From positions 1-37,182 of the forward strand of contig CAAEIM010000179.1 of the NCBI GenBank assembly GCA_900755995.1: a stretch of 37,182 nucleotides of DNA. Reading direction: 5' to 3'. The translations under genes and the position numbers were made by a program. The stretch is from Clostridia bacterium. GTDB lineage: Bacteria > Bacillota > Clostridia > Oscillospirales > Acutalibacteraceae. Below are positions 15,902 through 23,879 of this stretch, in pieces. The notes beneath the pieces were generated by a model. It did not search any database and was not told the origin of the DNA. It worked only from the letters and a program-made list of their open reading frames with translations. Position 1 is the stretch's first letter. Every line of letters begins with the position of its first letter.

Positions 15902-16532
15902 TTTAAGAAAACAGATTGATGAGCTTGCGGCAATTAAGGTTGATATGGGAAAGCTAAAGGAGCGCAAGGATAAGCTTGAGGCTGAAATTATAAAGCAGTG
16001 CACCGCTGACCTTGAAAACACGAAGTATAAGAGTATTCGATATGAGGGTGATGTTTTTGACCTGACAGCCGTTACAGCTGAAAGTCTTAAGGTTACATAC
16101 GATTCCTTCTTACCAATAATTTTCGGTAAAGCATACGAGGACGCAGTTACCGAAAAGACGGACTATTCTATATCTGCTCCTGCAAAGCGAATGCTGATAG
16201 GTCTTTGGACAGGAAATTATGTTAAATGCACTGTAAAAGAAGTCATTGAGCAAATGAACGGCGTTACTGATGAAGAGCGCAAGCAGCTCCTTAAGAAGTG
16301 TAAAGGCATTAACTATGACAAGGATGTCAGCAATATCTTAAAGTTTACTTCCTTGTCAGAGGAAGATGCAAAGGAATATGCTTATCTCATTTCTGATGCT
16401 GCCGTCTGGCAGGATTTTAAAAATCTTCTCACTATTAACGGCATTGATGATGAAGAGCAGATTAACGATATTCTTCTTAAAATTCAGAGTGCATTTGTGG
16501 TTGAGGAAAGCACAAAAATTTCATTAAGCTGA
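15894..16532 (+). CDS. Phage protein of unknown function, N-terminal coiled coil (212 aa)
   Basis: Residues 1-45 form a likely coiled coil (LRKQIDELAAIKVDMGKLKE and on). The rest is mixed and acidic, with no catalytic motif that I can see. The position before the GemA-like gene is where Mu-like phages carry Gam, host-nuclease inhibitor or similar proteins, but the sequence does not show Gam signatures, so no function is assigned. The ATG at 15894 begins the coiled coil; an upstream extension to 15873 overlaps the AbrB gene further and is less likely. Confidence 0.6.
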   Translation: MTDLRKQIDELAAIKVDMGKLKERKDKLEAEIIKQCTADLENTKYKSIRYEGDVFDLTAVTAESLKVTYDSFLPIIFGKAYEDAVTEKTDYSISAPAKRMLIGLWTGNYVKCTVKEVIEQMNGVTDEERKQLLKKCKGINYDKDVSNILKFTSLSEEDAKEYAYLISDAAVWQDFKNLLTINGIDDEEQINDILLKIQSAFVVEESTKISLS

Positions 16533-16542
16533 GGTGATTTAA

Positions 16543-17052
16543 TTGTTAAAGCCACAGCAAACTCAAAGAATTTATGCTATGGGTGCAAGGCTCGGACTTG
16601 TGGAGAGCGGTAATAAAAACGACCTTTTACACGAACTGGTTTTCAGCATTTCTCAGAAGAACAGCGTCAGAGAGCTTGATGAGCAAGAATATAAAAAGGT
16701 TGTTTCTGAGCTTGCTTTACAGCTCAAAGCAGCTAATCTTACAGAGCCGAAGACGGTGCATCCGTTCAAGGCTCAAAAGCGTGAGGAAAAGGGTATCGGC
16801 AAGATGTCAGACGGTCAGATAAGGAAAGTATGGCAGCTGATGTATAGTTTACAAAAGCTTGACATAAAGCCGTCAGGCGCAAGGCTCGGCGAACGTTTAT
16901 GCGGAATCATCAAAAAGGAGCTGCACATTGACGCTATACCGAAAGACCCTTTCTCCTGGCTTACATATCAACAGGGTGTTAAGCTCATTGAAAAGCTGAA
17001 AAAATATGTTGCTAATGCGCAAAGGAGGAAGGACGGTGAAAATTCATCTTGA
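16543..17052 (+). CDS. GemA/Gp16-like regulatory protein (DUF1018)
   Basis: The middle section MSDGQIRKVWQLMYSLQKLD and the end LTYQQGVKLIEKLKKYV match the two conserved parts of the Mu Gp16/GemA family, with a helical N-terminus. In Mu, gemA/mor are neighbouring genes and GemA is reported to alter host gene expression and supercoiling; here too the Mor-like gene follows, overlapping by 17 bp. 169 aa is normal for the family. A TTG start follows a GAGGTGA site. Confidence 0.75.
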   Translation: MLKPQQTQRIYAMGARLGLVESGNKNDLLHELVFSISQKNSVRELDEQEYKKVVSELALQLKAANLTEPKTVHPFKAQKREEKGIGKMSDGQIRKVWQLMYSLQKLDIKPSGARLGERLCGIIKKELHIDAIPKDPFSWLTYQQGVKLIEKLKKYVANAQRRKDGENSS

Positions 17053-17320
17053 TGATCTTATAGGAACTCAGCGTGAGATTGCCGAGGTAATCGGAATTGA
17101 AAGCTATATCAGGCTCTGCAAGGTTTTCGGCGGTGATAATATTTATATTCAGAAATACAGCGAATTGCAGAAGATTGAACGAAATGCTGAGATTAAATCA
17201 AAATACAACGGTTATAACAGTTATCAGCTTGCACGGGAATATGATTTATCTGAACGATATGTCAGATTTATATGCTCGGGCGGACAGCTTGACGGTCAGC
17301 TGAGCATTTTTGATGATTAG
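17036..17320 (+). CDS. Mor-family transcription activator
   Basis: In Mu, Mor is made early and switches on the middle promoter by recruiting RNA polymerase. Here the 94-aa protein has an N-terminal dimerisation part (IHLDDLIGTQREIAEVIGIE, then YIRLCKVFGGDNIYIQK) and a C-terminal HTH (ELQKIERNAEIKSKYNGYNS, YQLAREYDLSERYVRFI), as in the Mor/C family. Mu Mor has 129 aa, so this is a short version. The GTG at 17036 is 7 nt after GGAGG; an in-frame ATG at 17006 lacks a site. It is the last gene before a terminator and a candidate Mor-dependent promoter. Confidence 0.85.
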   Translation: MKIHLDDLIGTQREIAEVIGIESYIRLCKVFGGDNIYIQKYSELQKIERNAEIKSKYNGYNSYQLAREYDLSERYVRFICSGGQLDGQLSIFDD

Positions 17321-17331
17321 GAAATAAATTA

Positions 17332-17382
17332 AGGAAATATTTCCTCTACGAAGTATCCGAATTATAAGGTATTATTGAGTTA
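17332..17382 (+). promoter_or_regulatory. Candidate Mor-dependent middle promoter
   Basis: The perfect palindrome AGGAAATATTTCCT (17332-17345) is centred at 17338.5. TATTAT at 17370-17375 would be the -10 box of a start at A17382, putting the dyad centre at exactly -43.5. That is the placement of the Mor site in Mu Pm. There is no -35 box, as expected for an activator-dependent promoter. Confidence 0.55.
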
Positions 17383-17407
17383 GAAACTTGATAATACCTT
17401 ATTTTTT
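17366..17407 (+). terminator. Terminator between early and late regions
   Basis: AAGGTATTAT (17366-17375) pairs with ATAATACCTT (17391-17400), the stem continuing inward through two wobbles and AGTT/AACT to a three-base loop, about 16 pairs, followed by ATTTTTT. The candidate middle start at 17382 lies in this loop, so early transcripts would stop here and middle ones would begin here. Confidence 0.85.
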
Positions 17408-17421
17408 ATGGAGTTGAAAAT

Positions 17422-17763
17422 ATGAATTTTACAGCGGATACCTGGTGGCTCTTTGGACTGATAGTCACGGGCGCAATAGCGATAATCGGATTTTTCCTGA
17501 AACGGACAATCAATCAAACCGACAGGCACGACAAGGAAATTAAAGAAATTCAGCTGTCCTATGTGACTAAGGATGAGCTTAAAGATGTTAAAACCGATGT
17601 AAATCATTCTATCAGCAAGCTACAGACGGATGTTGAACAGATTAAGGACACCTGCCTGACTAAGAAAGATTACTACAACTCAATCAATGAGGTTAAGGAC
17701 GAAATAAAAACGCAGAATAAGCTGATTTTAGAGCTTTTAAGAGGAGGAAAAAGAAATGAATAA
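17422..17763 (+). CDS. Membrane-anchored coiled-coil protein, DUF2730-like
   Basis: One N-terminal membrane segment (residues about 8-27, WWLFGLIVTGAIAIIGFFL) is followed by a long charged coiled coil (HDKEIKEIQLSY to the end). Size, shape and place (just before the VpaChn25_0724-like and DUF3486 genes) match DUF2730-type proteins of Mu-like phages such as B3/D3112. Function unknown; a role in lysis is sometimes proposed because of the shape, but I see no proof. First gene after the candidate Mor promoter. It overlaps the next by 8 bp. Confidence 0.6.
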   Translation: MNFTADTWWLFGLIVTGAIAIIGFFLKRTINQTDRHDKEIKEIQLSYVTKDELKDVKTDVNHSISKLQTDVEQIKDTCLTKKDYYNSINEVKDEIKTQNKLILELLRGGKRNE

Positions 17764-18091
17764 TGATGCCGCAAAGGAGTATATGCAAAAAATCAGGGCG
17801 AGAAATTTTGTCAAGAACAACGGTCAGGTGTTGAGGACTATCAACATTATGCATGTAGGTTATGAGAAACTTGCTGATGTAAAGTATGCTTTAGGGGATA
17901 TTCCGGAACACGATTTTCTTTCTTCTGTCAACTATCTTTTTCTTTCAGAGTATATTCTGCTCAGAAAAATCAAGAGCAAAGAGCCTGCCGATATTGCAGA
18001 TGTACCATATGAGGAGCTTGAGGCAAAGCTATCACAGAAAGGTATTAAGCTTCTTGACGGAACGATTAACGATAATTCCGTAGAGGTGTAG
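17756..18091 (+). CDS. VpaChn25_0724-like small phage protein
   Basis: A 111-aa helical protein with a probable winged-helix body. The end, LSQKGIKLLDGTINDNSVEV, resembles the LTxxGxxLxxGxxxxPGV ending of the VpaChn25_0724 family that sits beside the small terminase in transposable phages. Assignment rests on this motif and gene order; function unknown. It starts within the end of the preceding gene after GAGGAGG, and the next gene begins 2 bp after its stop. Confidence 0.55.
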   Translation: MNNDAAKEYMQKIRARNFVKNNGQVLRTINIMHVGYEKLADVKYALGDIPEHDFLSSVNYLFLSEYILLRKIKSKEPADIADVPYEELEAKLSQKGIKLLDGTINDNSVEV

Positions 18092-18093
18092 CT

Positions 18094-18651
18094 ATGAGCA
18101 GAACTAACCGCAGAGCCTGCGGAAAGATAGACAAGCTCCCTGCCGACCTCAAGGACACCGTAGATCAGATGCTTGTCAGCGGTCAGACCTACCGTGAGAT
18201 TGTAGCGTATCTGTCAGAGAACGGCGAACAGCTCTCTCAGGCGGCGGTAAGCCGTTACGCATCACGATTTCTTGCCAACGCTCAGCAGCTCAGAATAGCA
18301 CAGGAGAATTTCAGAATGATACTCACAGAAACGGAACGCTATCCTGAACTTGACCCTGCCGAGGCTATTCTGCGTATGGCATCTCAGAAAGTTTTTGACG
18401 CTATCGCAAAGCTTGACGAAGGGCAGTTTGATGATGTGTCGGCTGACGACCTGTTAAGACAGGCTACGGCACTTGCAAGAGCGGTTGCCTATAAGCGAAA
18501 AACCGACATTGATGTCAAGTCAGACAAGCAGATTGCTCTTGAGGAAAATCAGAGCCTGCTGTACGACACAATCAAGAAGAGTAACCCACGCTTGTATAAT
18601 GAGCTTATGGACGAAATTACAAAGCTCAAAAAGCAAGCTAAGGAGGCTTAG
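18094..18651 (+). CDS. DUF3486 protein, Mu Gp27-type small terminase subunit
   Basis: Expected role: recognise phage DNA for packaging with the large terminase. N-terminal residues 10-65 contain an HTH of the DUF3486 type (LPADLKDTVDQMLVSGQTYR, then LSQAAVSRYASRF), followed by a long helical body and a lysine-rich end (185 aa). The domain pattern and length fit the family. It stands before a NusG paralogue and is separated from terL by a second small-terminase-like gene, an odd duplication discussed in the findings. Confidence 0.8.
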   Translation: MSRTNRRACGKIDKLPADLKDTVDQMLVSGQTYREIVAYLSENGEQLSQAAVSRYASRFLANAQQLRIAQENFRMILTETERYPELDPAEAILRMASQKVFDAIAKLDEGQFDDVSADDLLRQATALARAVAYKRKTDIDVKSDKQIALEENQSLLYDTIKKSNPRLYNELMDEITKLKKQAKEA

Positions 18652-18652
18652 A

Positions 18653-19174
18653 ATGGATAAATACGAATGGTATGTACTTCATGTAAAGACAGACAGCGAG
18701 CTTGATGTTGCGAAAGCTTTGGAAAGTCGAGGCTTTTCAACCGCTGTTCCTACCGAAAGCCGTGTTATCCGTAAGGGCGGAAAATGGACTAAGAAAACCT
18801 ACATTGTTTTTACAGGCTATGTTTTTGTTTTTATGCGATACAGCTGGTCGAAGTATTATGCAATGAATAACATCAACGGAATTATTAAAATTCTCGGCGG
18901 AGGTCAAAACCCCATTCCGCTCAGCAAGTCTGAATCGGAGTTTATCCTTAGACTTTCAGACCTGCTTTCCGAGCCGTCAGTGCTGAAATTCAATGATGAT
19001 AACAGCTACGAGATAGTCAGCGGATTTCTTGCAGACTGCAAGGATAAAATCGTTAAAATTGAACGCAGATACAAGAAAGCGACAGTCAGGCTTACTGTTG
19101 CAGGAGAAGAAAAAGAAATCAAGGTGTCTTTCGTTGAAGGCACAGAACAAATGCCGGAGCAGACAGCGGATTGA
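18653..19174 (+). CDS. NusG paralogue (RfaH/LoaP-like transcription elongation factor)
   Basis: A 173-aa protein with a NusG N-terminal domain (MDKYEWYVLHVKTDSELDVA, GYVFVFMRYSWSKYYAMNNI, IIKILGGGQNPIPLSKSESE) and a C-terminal KOW domain (NSYEIVSGFLADCKDKIVKI to KVSFVEG). NusG-like proteins bind RNA polymerase's clamp helices; specialised paralogues (RfaH, LoaP, UpxY) suppress pausing or termination in chosen operons. Here it lies in the phage late region, followed at once by a structured leader and an intrinsic terminator. Start 18653 has AAGGAGG 6 nt upstream; the longer frame from 18473 only overlaps the gene before it. The NusG identity is firm, antitermination is inference. Confidence 0.88.
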   Translation: MDKYEWYVLHVKTDSELDVAKALESRGFSTAVPTESRVIRKGGKWTKKTYIVFTGYVFVFMRYSWSKYYAMNNINGIIKILGGGQNPIPLSKSESEFILRLSDLLSEPSVLKFNDDNSYEIVSGFLADCKDKIVKIERRYKKATVRLTVAGEEKEIKVSFVEGTEQMPEQTAD

Positions 19175-19273
19175 TTCGTCTTCGCTTGATGAAGGGTTGT
19201 TATATGCTTAGTACCGATAACTAAAAGTTAGCGGACGGCGAAGCTCGCATAAAACGGTATTTAAACAGATTTT
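19175..19273 (+). ncRNA. Structured leader between the NusG paralogue and a terminator
   Basis: No ORF. CTTCGC (19180-19185) can pair with GCGAAG (19238-19243), enclosing the small hairpin TAACT-AAA-AGTTA (19218-19230). AAACGGTATTTAAA (19252-19265) follows and recurs at 24188-24201, also just before a terminator. It resembles the arrangement in which LoaP-type NusG factors need an RNA hairpin upstream of a terminator; function is inferred. Confidence 0.5.
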
Positions 19274-19302
19274 AAGCACCCTTTACCGGGTGTTTTTATT
19301 TT
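19274..19302 (+). terminator. Intrinsic terminator upstream of the packaging genes
   Basis: CACCC (19277-19281) and GGGTG (19288-19292) form a stem extended by G-T, A-T and A-T pairs, followed by TTTTTATTTT. It lies inside an apparent late operon, so downstream expression needs readthrough or a separate promoter. Confidence 0.75.
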
Positions 19303-19318
19303 GAAAGCGAGGTGCAGA

Positions 19319-19654
19319 ATGGATAAGCTTAATAAGCTTGAGCAGCTGCTCAGGGAAACAGATATAAAACAGGAATTCAATATTGTTGAGGACTTAAAGG
19401 CTTTGGCTCTCTCCTACGGAGTTGTCAAGTCAAAGGATTTCCGCAAAAAGCTCAACGCTCTGATTGAAAAATACGAAAATGACGAATTAACGGCAATCCG
19501 TGAAGCACTGATAAAGAAATGCCAAAGCGGTGACACCCAGGCTATCAAGCTGTATGCCGAATACTTCAAGCCTGAAACTGTTGTCAGCGTTGACGACGGC
19601 TTGATTGAAGCACTTTCAGGCGCAGGCAAGGAGGCTTTTGCTGATGAAATTTAA
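19319..19654 (+). CDS. Small-terminase-like protein (111 aa)
   Basis: A mainly helical protein whose middle part, IREALIKKCQSGDTQAIKLY, matches the RAxxGDxxAIKLYxE pattern common in small terminase subunits. It lies directly before terL, the usual place, and overlaps it by 11 bp, the GGAGG for terL lying in its 3' end. With the DUF3486 gene upstream the phage seems to encode two candidates. ATG 19319 follows GAGGTG; the frame is open to 19301 but within the terminator tail. Confidence 0.6.
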   Translation: MDKLNKLEQLLRETDIKQEFNIVEDLKALALSYGVVKSKDFRKKLNALIEKYENDELTAIREALIKKCQSGDTQAIKLYAEYFKPETVVSVDDGLIEALSGAGKEAFADEI

Positions 19655-20894
19655 ACCTTTTTCCAAAAAGCAGTTAAAAGTCCTCTCCTGGTGGAAGGTT
19701 GACGGAATTAAGGATAAATACGATGCAATCATAGCAGACGGCTCTGTCCGTTCCGGTAAGACGGTCAGTATGAGCATATCCTTTCTGATATGGGCAATGG
19801 ATACCTTCTCTGACTGCAACTTTGCAATCTGCGGTAAGACTGTAGGCTCTTGTCGCCGAAATGTTATTAAGCCGCTTATCAATATGCTGAAGCACCGCTA
19901 TGACATCAAGGACAAACGCTCCGAAAATTCACTGACAGTCAGTAAAAACGGCAAGACAAACACTTTTTACATTTTCGGTGGCAAGGACGAAAGCTCACAG
20001 GACTTGATTCAGGGTGTTACGCTGGCAGGCGTACTCTTTGATGAGGTTGCTCTTATGCCACGCTCGTTCGTTGAGCAGGCTCTCGCCCGTTGCTCCGTTG
20101 AGGGTGCAAGGTTCTGGTTCAACTGCAACCCCGATAATCCTAATCACTGGTTTTATCAGGAATGGGTGTTGAAGGCTGAGGAAAAGCACGCATTAAGGCT
20201 TAAATTCTTAATGGATGATAATCTGAGCCTTTCCGAAAAGGTCAAGGAGCGTTACTACAGCCTTTATCAGGGGACATTCTTCCGCCGCTTTATCCTTGGC
20301 GAATGGGTAATCGCTGAGGGACTTGTTTATCAAGACTTTAACGACCATATCAAAGAAAATCTGTGGCACGGTAAAGAAAGCGACCTTAAGGGCGAATGGT
20401 ATATATCCGTCGATTACGGAACTATAAACCCCTGCAGTATGGGTTTGTGGTGCGTGACCGATAAGGAAGCAATCAGAGTTAAGGAATCTTACTATAACAG
20501 CCGTAAAGAAGGTTACCAGCGCAGCGATGAAGAGCATTACGCAGAGCTTGAAAAGCTCGCAGGAGACCATTACATAGAGGATGTTGTTGTGGATCCTTCC
20601 GCTGCATCCTTTAAGACAACTATCCGCAGACACGGAAAGTTTTATACGAAGAATGCCAAGAACGACGTTATAAACGGTATCAGAATAACAAGTCAGATGC
20701 TTAAAAACGGACTTGTAAAAATCGGAGCTGACTGCAAAGCTTCGCAGGAAGAATTCGGTATGTACCGTTGGGACGACAAATCAGATGAAGACAAGGTTAT
20801 TAAGGAAAATGACCACGCAATGGATGATACACGTTATTTCTGTTCAACGATTCTTAAGAGAAAATTTAAGTATAAGGGGTGGAACACCGATTGA
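19644..20894 (+). CDS. Terminase large subunit, PBSX type
   Basis: ATPase and nuclease motor that packages DNA into proheads. 416 aa, as in PBSX/XtmB-type Terminase_3 proteins. The Walker A-like loop is GSVRSGKT (33-40), Walker B VLFDE (130-134), and the RNase H-like nuclease acidic residues are in SVDYGTINP, VVVDPSAA and HAMDDTRY. This is not the Mu Gp28 type, so packaging comes from a different lineage than the transposition module. The chosen start follows AAGGAGG at 19629; the end overlaps the portal gene by TTGA. Confidence 0.93.
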   Translation: MKFKPFSKKQLKVLSWWKVDGIKDKYDAIIADGSVRSGKTVSMSISFLIWAMDTFSDCNFAICGKTVGSCRRNVIKPLINMLKHRYDIKDKRSENSLTVSKNGKTNTFYIFGGKDESSQDLIQGVTLAGVLFDEVALMPRSFVEQALARCSVEGARFWFNCNPDNPNHWFYQEWVLKAEEKHALRLKFLMDDNLSLSEKVKERYYSLYQGTFFRRFILGEWVIAEGLVYQDFNDHIKENLWHGKESDLKGEWYISVDYGTINPCSMGLWCVTDKEAIRVKESYYNSRKEGYQRSDEEHYAELEKLAGDHYIEDVVVDPSAASFKTTIRRHGKFYTKNAKNDVINGIRITSQMLKNGLVKIGADCKASQEEFGMYRWDDKSDEDKVIKENDHAMDDTRYFCSTILKRKFKYKGWNTD

Positions 20895-22318
20895 GAAAAT
20901 TTAAAAGATCATTTATAATTTCAGACTGGCTGCGAAACCTTGCCAAAAAGATGTTTCCGGAAGAGGTCAATGATAGTTACCTCTATGAAAATATGGACGA
21001 CGCTATGGAAGACTGGCTCGGAATTTATCACGATGAACCGTTCTGGGAAAAGGATTGTCACGGTAAGACGTTAAACCTCGGTACTTCCGTAGCTTCGGAA
21101 TTTGCAAGACTTATAATGATAGAATTTGAGTCGGAAATAACAGGCTCTGAACGTGCAGAATTTTTGCAGAAACAGTATGAACGCTTGAAAAATGTTTTAA
21201 GGATAAAGCTTGAATCTGGCTGTGCTTGTGGAGGCATTGTATTCAAACCCTATGTTAAAAACGGCGTTATCCTGCCTGACTGTATTACTCAGGACAACTT
21301 TATACCTATTCATTATGACAGTGAGCATATTACAGGTGCTATTTTCATTGACCAGCAGTGCAAGGGCGAGTGGTATTACACACGTCTTGAAAAACAGATT
21401 TATGATTACGAAACACGCAGTCACACAATAGAAAGTCACTTTTTTGTTTCACATTCCTACGATTCACTCGGACAGGAAACAGACCCTAAAAAGTTTGATA
21501 TATGGAGCGGATTTGAACCGATTATCATAATAGAAGGCGTCGACCGTCCTCTGTTTGCTTTCTGGCGAGTGCCGTTTGCAAATCAGATTGATAAAGACAG
21601 TCCGCTCGGTGTATCGGTTTACAGCCGAGCCGTAAAACAGCTCCAGGAAGCTGATATGCAGTGGGACAGGTACTTGTGGGAATATAAAGGCGGCGAGCTT
21701 GCAGTTCACGCAGGCGAGGAATTTTTAAGGAAAATGCCGAAAGTTGACGGTCAGAATACGGATAAATTTGAAATGCCTGAAACAAGCGATCGCCTGTTCA
21801 GAAAATTTGCTATTTCCGCCGATGATGAAGGCAAAGCCTTCTACAACGTCTATAATCCTAATTTGCGTGATGAAGCTTATGCAAGAGGTCTGAACGAAAT
21901 TAAAAGGCAGATTGAATTCAACTGCTCTCTTGCCTACGGTACTTTGTCAAATCCGCAGAATGTTGATAAAACAGCGGAAGAAATCAAAGCCTCAAAACAG
22001 CGCAGTTATACTGCTGTAGAAGATATGCAGACCTCTTTGGAGTCTGTTCTCAAGGACTACATATACGCTTGTGACGTTATGACCACCGTTTGTCATCTTG
22101 CCCCGGCAGGAAATTACGAAGTCAGCTTCAACTGGGGTGACGGAGTTCTTGAAGATAACGACAAGGAGCAGGCTATTCAGCTTAACGAGGTCAACAGCGG
22201 AATCAGAAAGAAAACCGATTATCTGAAATGGCGGTACGGTGTTGACGATAAGAAGGCGCAGGAAATGCTGCCTGAAAGCGGAGTGAAGAGCTTTTACAAT
22301 GAAGGCGGTGGCACTTAA
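20891..22318 (+). CDS. Portal protein (SPP1/A118-like)
   Basis: Forms the dodecameric ring through which DNA enters the head and to which TerL docks. The 475-aa sequence has the portal family layout: an N-terminal helical wing, GKTLNLGTSVASEFARL, then AIFID/YYTRLEK strands, VYSRAVKQLQEAD before the clip, and TLSNPQNVDKTAEEIKASKQ in the stem/crown region. The TTG at 20891 overlaps terL's stop (TTGA) 8 nt after GGGGTGG; a GTG at 20879 is too near the ribosome site. It ends overlapping the minor capsid gene by one base. Confidence 0.9.
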   Translation: MRKFKRSFIISDWLRNLAKKMFPEEVNDSYLYENMDDAMEDWLGIYHDEPFWEKDCHGKTLNLGTSVASEFARLIMIEFESEITGSERAEFLQKQYERLKNVLRIKLESGCACGGIVFKPYVKNGVILPDCITQDNFIPIHYDSEHITGAIFIDQQCKGEWYYTRLEKQIYDYETRSHTIESHFFVSHSYDSLGQETDPKKFDIWSGFEPIIIIEGVDRPLFAFWRVPFANQIDKDSPLGVSVYSRAVKQLQEADMQWDRYLWEYKGGELAVHAGEEFLRKMPKVDGQNTDKFEMPETSDRLFRKFAISADDEGKAFYNVYNPNLRDEAYARGLNEIKRQIEFNCSLAYGTLSNPQNVDKTAEEIKASKQRSYTAVEDMQTSLESVLKDYIYACDVMTTVCHLAPAGNYEVSFNWGDGVLEDNDKEQAIQLNEVNSGIRKKTDYLKWRYGVDDKKAQEMLPESGVKSFYNEGGGT

Positions 22319-23874
22319 TGCTGACACCTGAACAGCTCGCCCACTGCGCCGATGATATTGTAGAGCTTTACTCACAGCTTGAGGAAGAAATTGTCCGTGA
22401 CATTTCCCGAAGAATTGTAAAAACCGGAATAATGACCGACACCGCAATATGGCAGGCACAGCATATGCAGGAGCTTGGCACACTTAACTCTGATATTCTA
22501 AGCAGTATTTCCAAGTACAGCGGTAAATGCGAATCGGAGCTTAAAAAGCTGTTTGAGATTGCAGGCATAACCGCTACGGAGTATGACAACGAAATATACA
22601 GAGCGCACGGACTTAATCCTAAGTCAATCAAGGTGTCCGATACTCAGCTGCTGATACTTGAGGCAGGTTTTAAGAAAACGCAGGGCAACCTCAGCAACCT
22701 TACCAAAACAACCGCCGTATCATCACAGACAAGCTTTATCAATGCCTGCAGCCTTGCTGAGCTCAAAGCCACAAGCGGAGCGTTTACTCCGCAACAGGCT
22801 ATTATGGACGCAATAAGGCAGGTTGCCGAAAAAGGCGCAGAGGTAATATATCCGTCAGGACACATTGATAAGCTTGATGTAGCCGTGAGAAGAAATGTTA
22901 TGACAGGCATAGGTCAGACCACGGGCGAAATCTGCCTTGCAAATGCCCGTGAGTTTGGCTGTGACCTTATGGAGATTACCGCCCACGCAGGCGCAAGACC
23001 GAGCCATTCGTACTGGCAGGGACAGGTTGTCAGTCTGAGCGGCAGAAAGGGTTACCTTTCCCTGTCTGACATCGGCTACGGCACAGGTGACGGCTTTAAG
23101 GGGTGGAACTGTCGGCACGACTGGTATCCGTACTTTGAGGGCAGTACACGGATGTATGACGAAGAAAAGCTAAAGCAGATGGACGCTAAAAACATTCAGT
23201 ACCCGGACGGCTCAATGCACACAATTTACGAAGCTGAGCAGAAGCAACGAGCTTATGAAAGAAAAATCAGAGAGTCAAAACGCATCCTTGCGGCTTACGA
23301 TGAAAGCATAAAGGGTGCAGAGGACAACGCTGTACGCAAGGCTTATCAGAATATCTTTGACAAGGAGTCCGTAAAGCTTAAAAGGCGTGAGTCTGAACTT
23401 GATAACTTCTGCGATAAGACAGGCTTGCTAAAGCGCAGCGACAGGGTTCAGAAGTACGGCTTTGGCAGAAGTACGGCGCAAAAGGCGGTAAAGTCTCATA
23501 GTAATTACTTGATAAACAGTAGTTACAATGATATAATATATATGAAAGGTAAAATGTCTGATGTTGATGTTCGTAAATGGTACAATATTCAAGATAAGAA
23601 AATCTATGAACTTATTGATAAAAGCAAATCACTTAAAGAACAAGCTCAACAAGCTCATCATTTAAGAAATCAATATAAATATCAAGCTCGTGAACTTATG
23701 AAAGACCAAGAAAAAAGGAAAATGCTTGATGCGCAATACCCATTACAAGAATTTGATTATTATTTCAATAAGTATAAAATAGATGGTGTTTCTGATAATG
23801 AAATATATAAAAAAATAATTGACAGTTCAATGCGACCTAATAAAAAGGTAAATCAAAAATTAGGATTGGAGTGA
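22318..23874 (+). CDS. Minor capsid protein 2 with C-terminal toxin-like domain
   Basis: Residues 1 to about 393 are a phage minor capsid protein 2 (A118-type): MLTPEQLAHCADDIVELYSQ at the start, LDKLDVAVRRNVMTGIGQTT, and the signature HAGARPSHSYWQGQV...GWNCRHDWYP near 222-275. Residues about 394-518 change sharply to AT-rich codons and a distinct domain (MSDVDVRKWYNIQDKKIYEL, then HHLRNQYKYQARELMKDQEK, ending NKKVNQKLGLE). I recall this ending in capsid-fused polymorphic toxin-like proteins, but no family name or catalytic residue can be given. It overlaps a small candidate immunity gene. Confidence 0.85.
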   Translation: MLTPEQLAHCADDIVELYSQLEEEIVRDISRRIVKTGIMTDTAIWQAQHMQELGTLNSDILSSISKYSGKCESELKKLFEIAGITATEYDNEIYRAHGLNPKSIKVSDTQLLILEAGFKKTQGNLSNLTKTTAVSSQTSFINACSLAELKATSGAFTPQQAIMDAIRQVAEKGAEVIYPSGHIDKLDVAVRRNVMTGIGQTTGEICLANAREFGCDLMEITAHAGARPSHSYWQGQVVSLSGRKGYLSLSDIGYGTGDGFKGWNCRHDWYPYFEGSTRMYDEEKLKQMDAKNIQYPDGSMHTIYEAEQKQRAYERKIRESKRILAAYDESIKGAEDNAVRKAYQNIFDKESVKLKRRESELDNFCDKTGLLKRSDRVQKYGFGRSTAQKAVKSHSNYLINSSYNDIIYMKGKMSDVDVRKWYNIQDKKIYELIDKSKSLKEQAQQAHHLRNQYKYQARELMKDQEKRKMLDAQYPLQEFDYYFNKYKIDGVSDNEIYKKIIDSSMRPNKKVNQKLGLE

Positions 23875-23879
23875 GTAAT

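Noticed and set aside
16574..16822. Plus-strand ORF within the GemA-like gene
   Set aside because: Alternative frame of a gene with family motifs; composition is that of a shadow frame.
21992..22483. Minus-strand 163-aa ORF across the portal/minor capsid junction
   Set aside because: Long only by chance: it spans two well-supported genes and has no signature or ribosome site.
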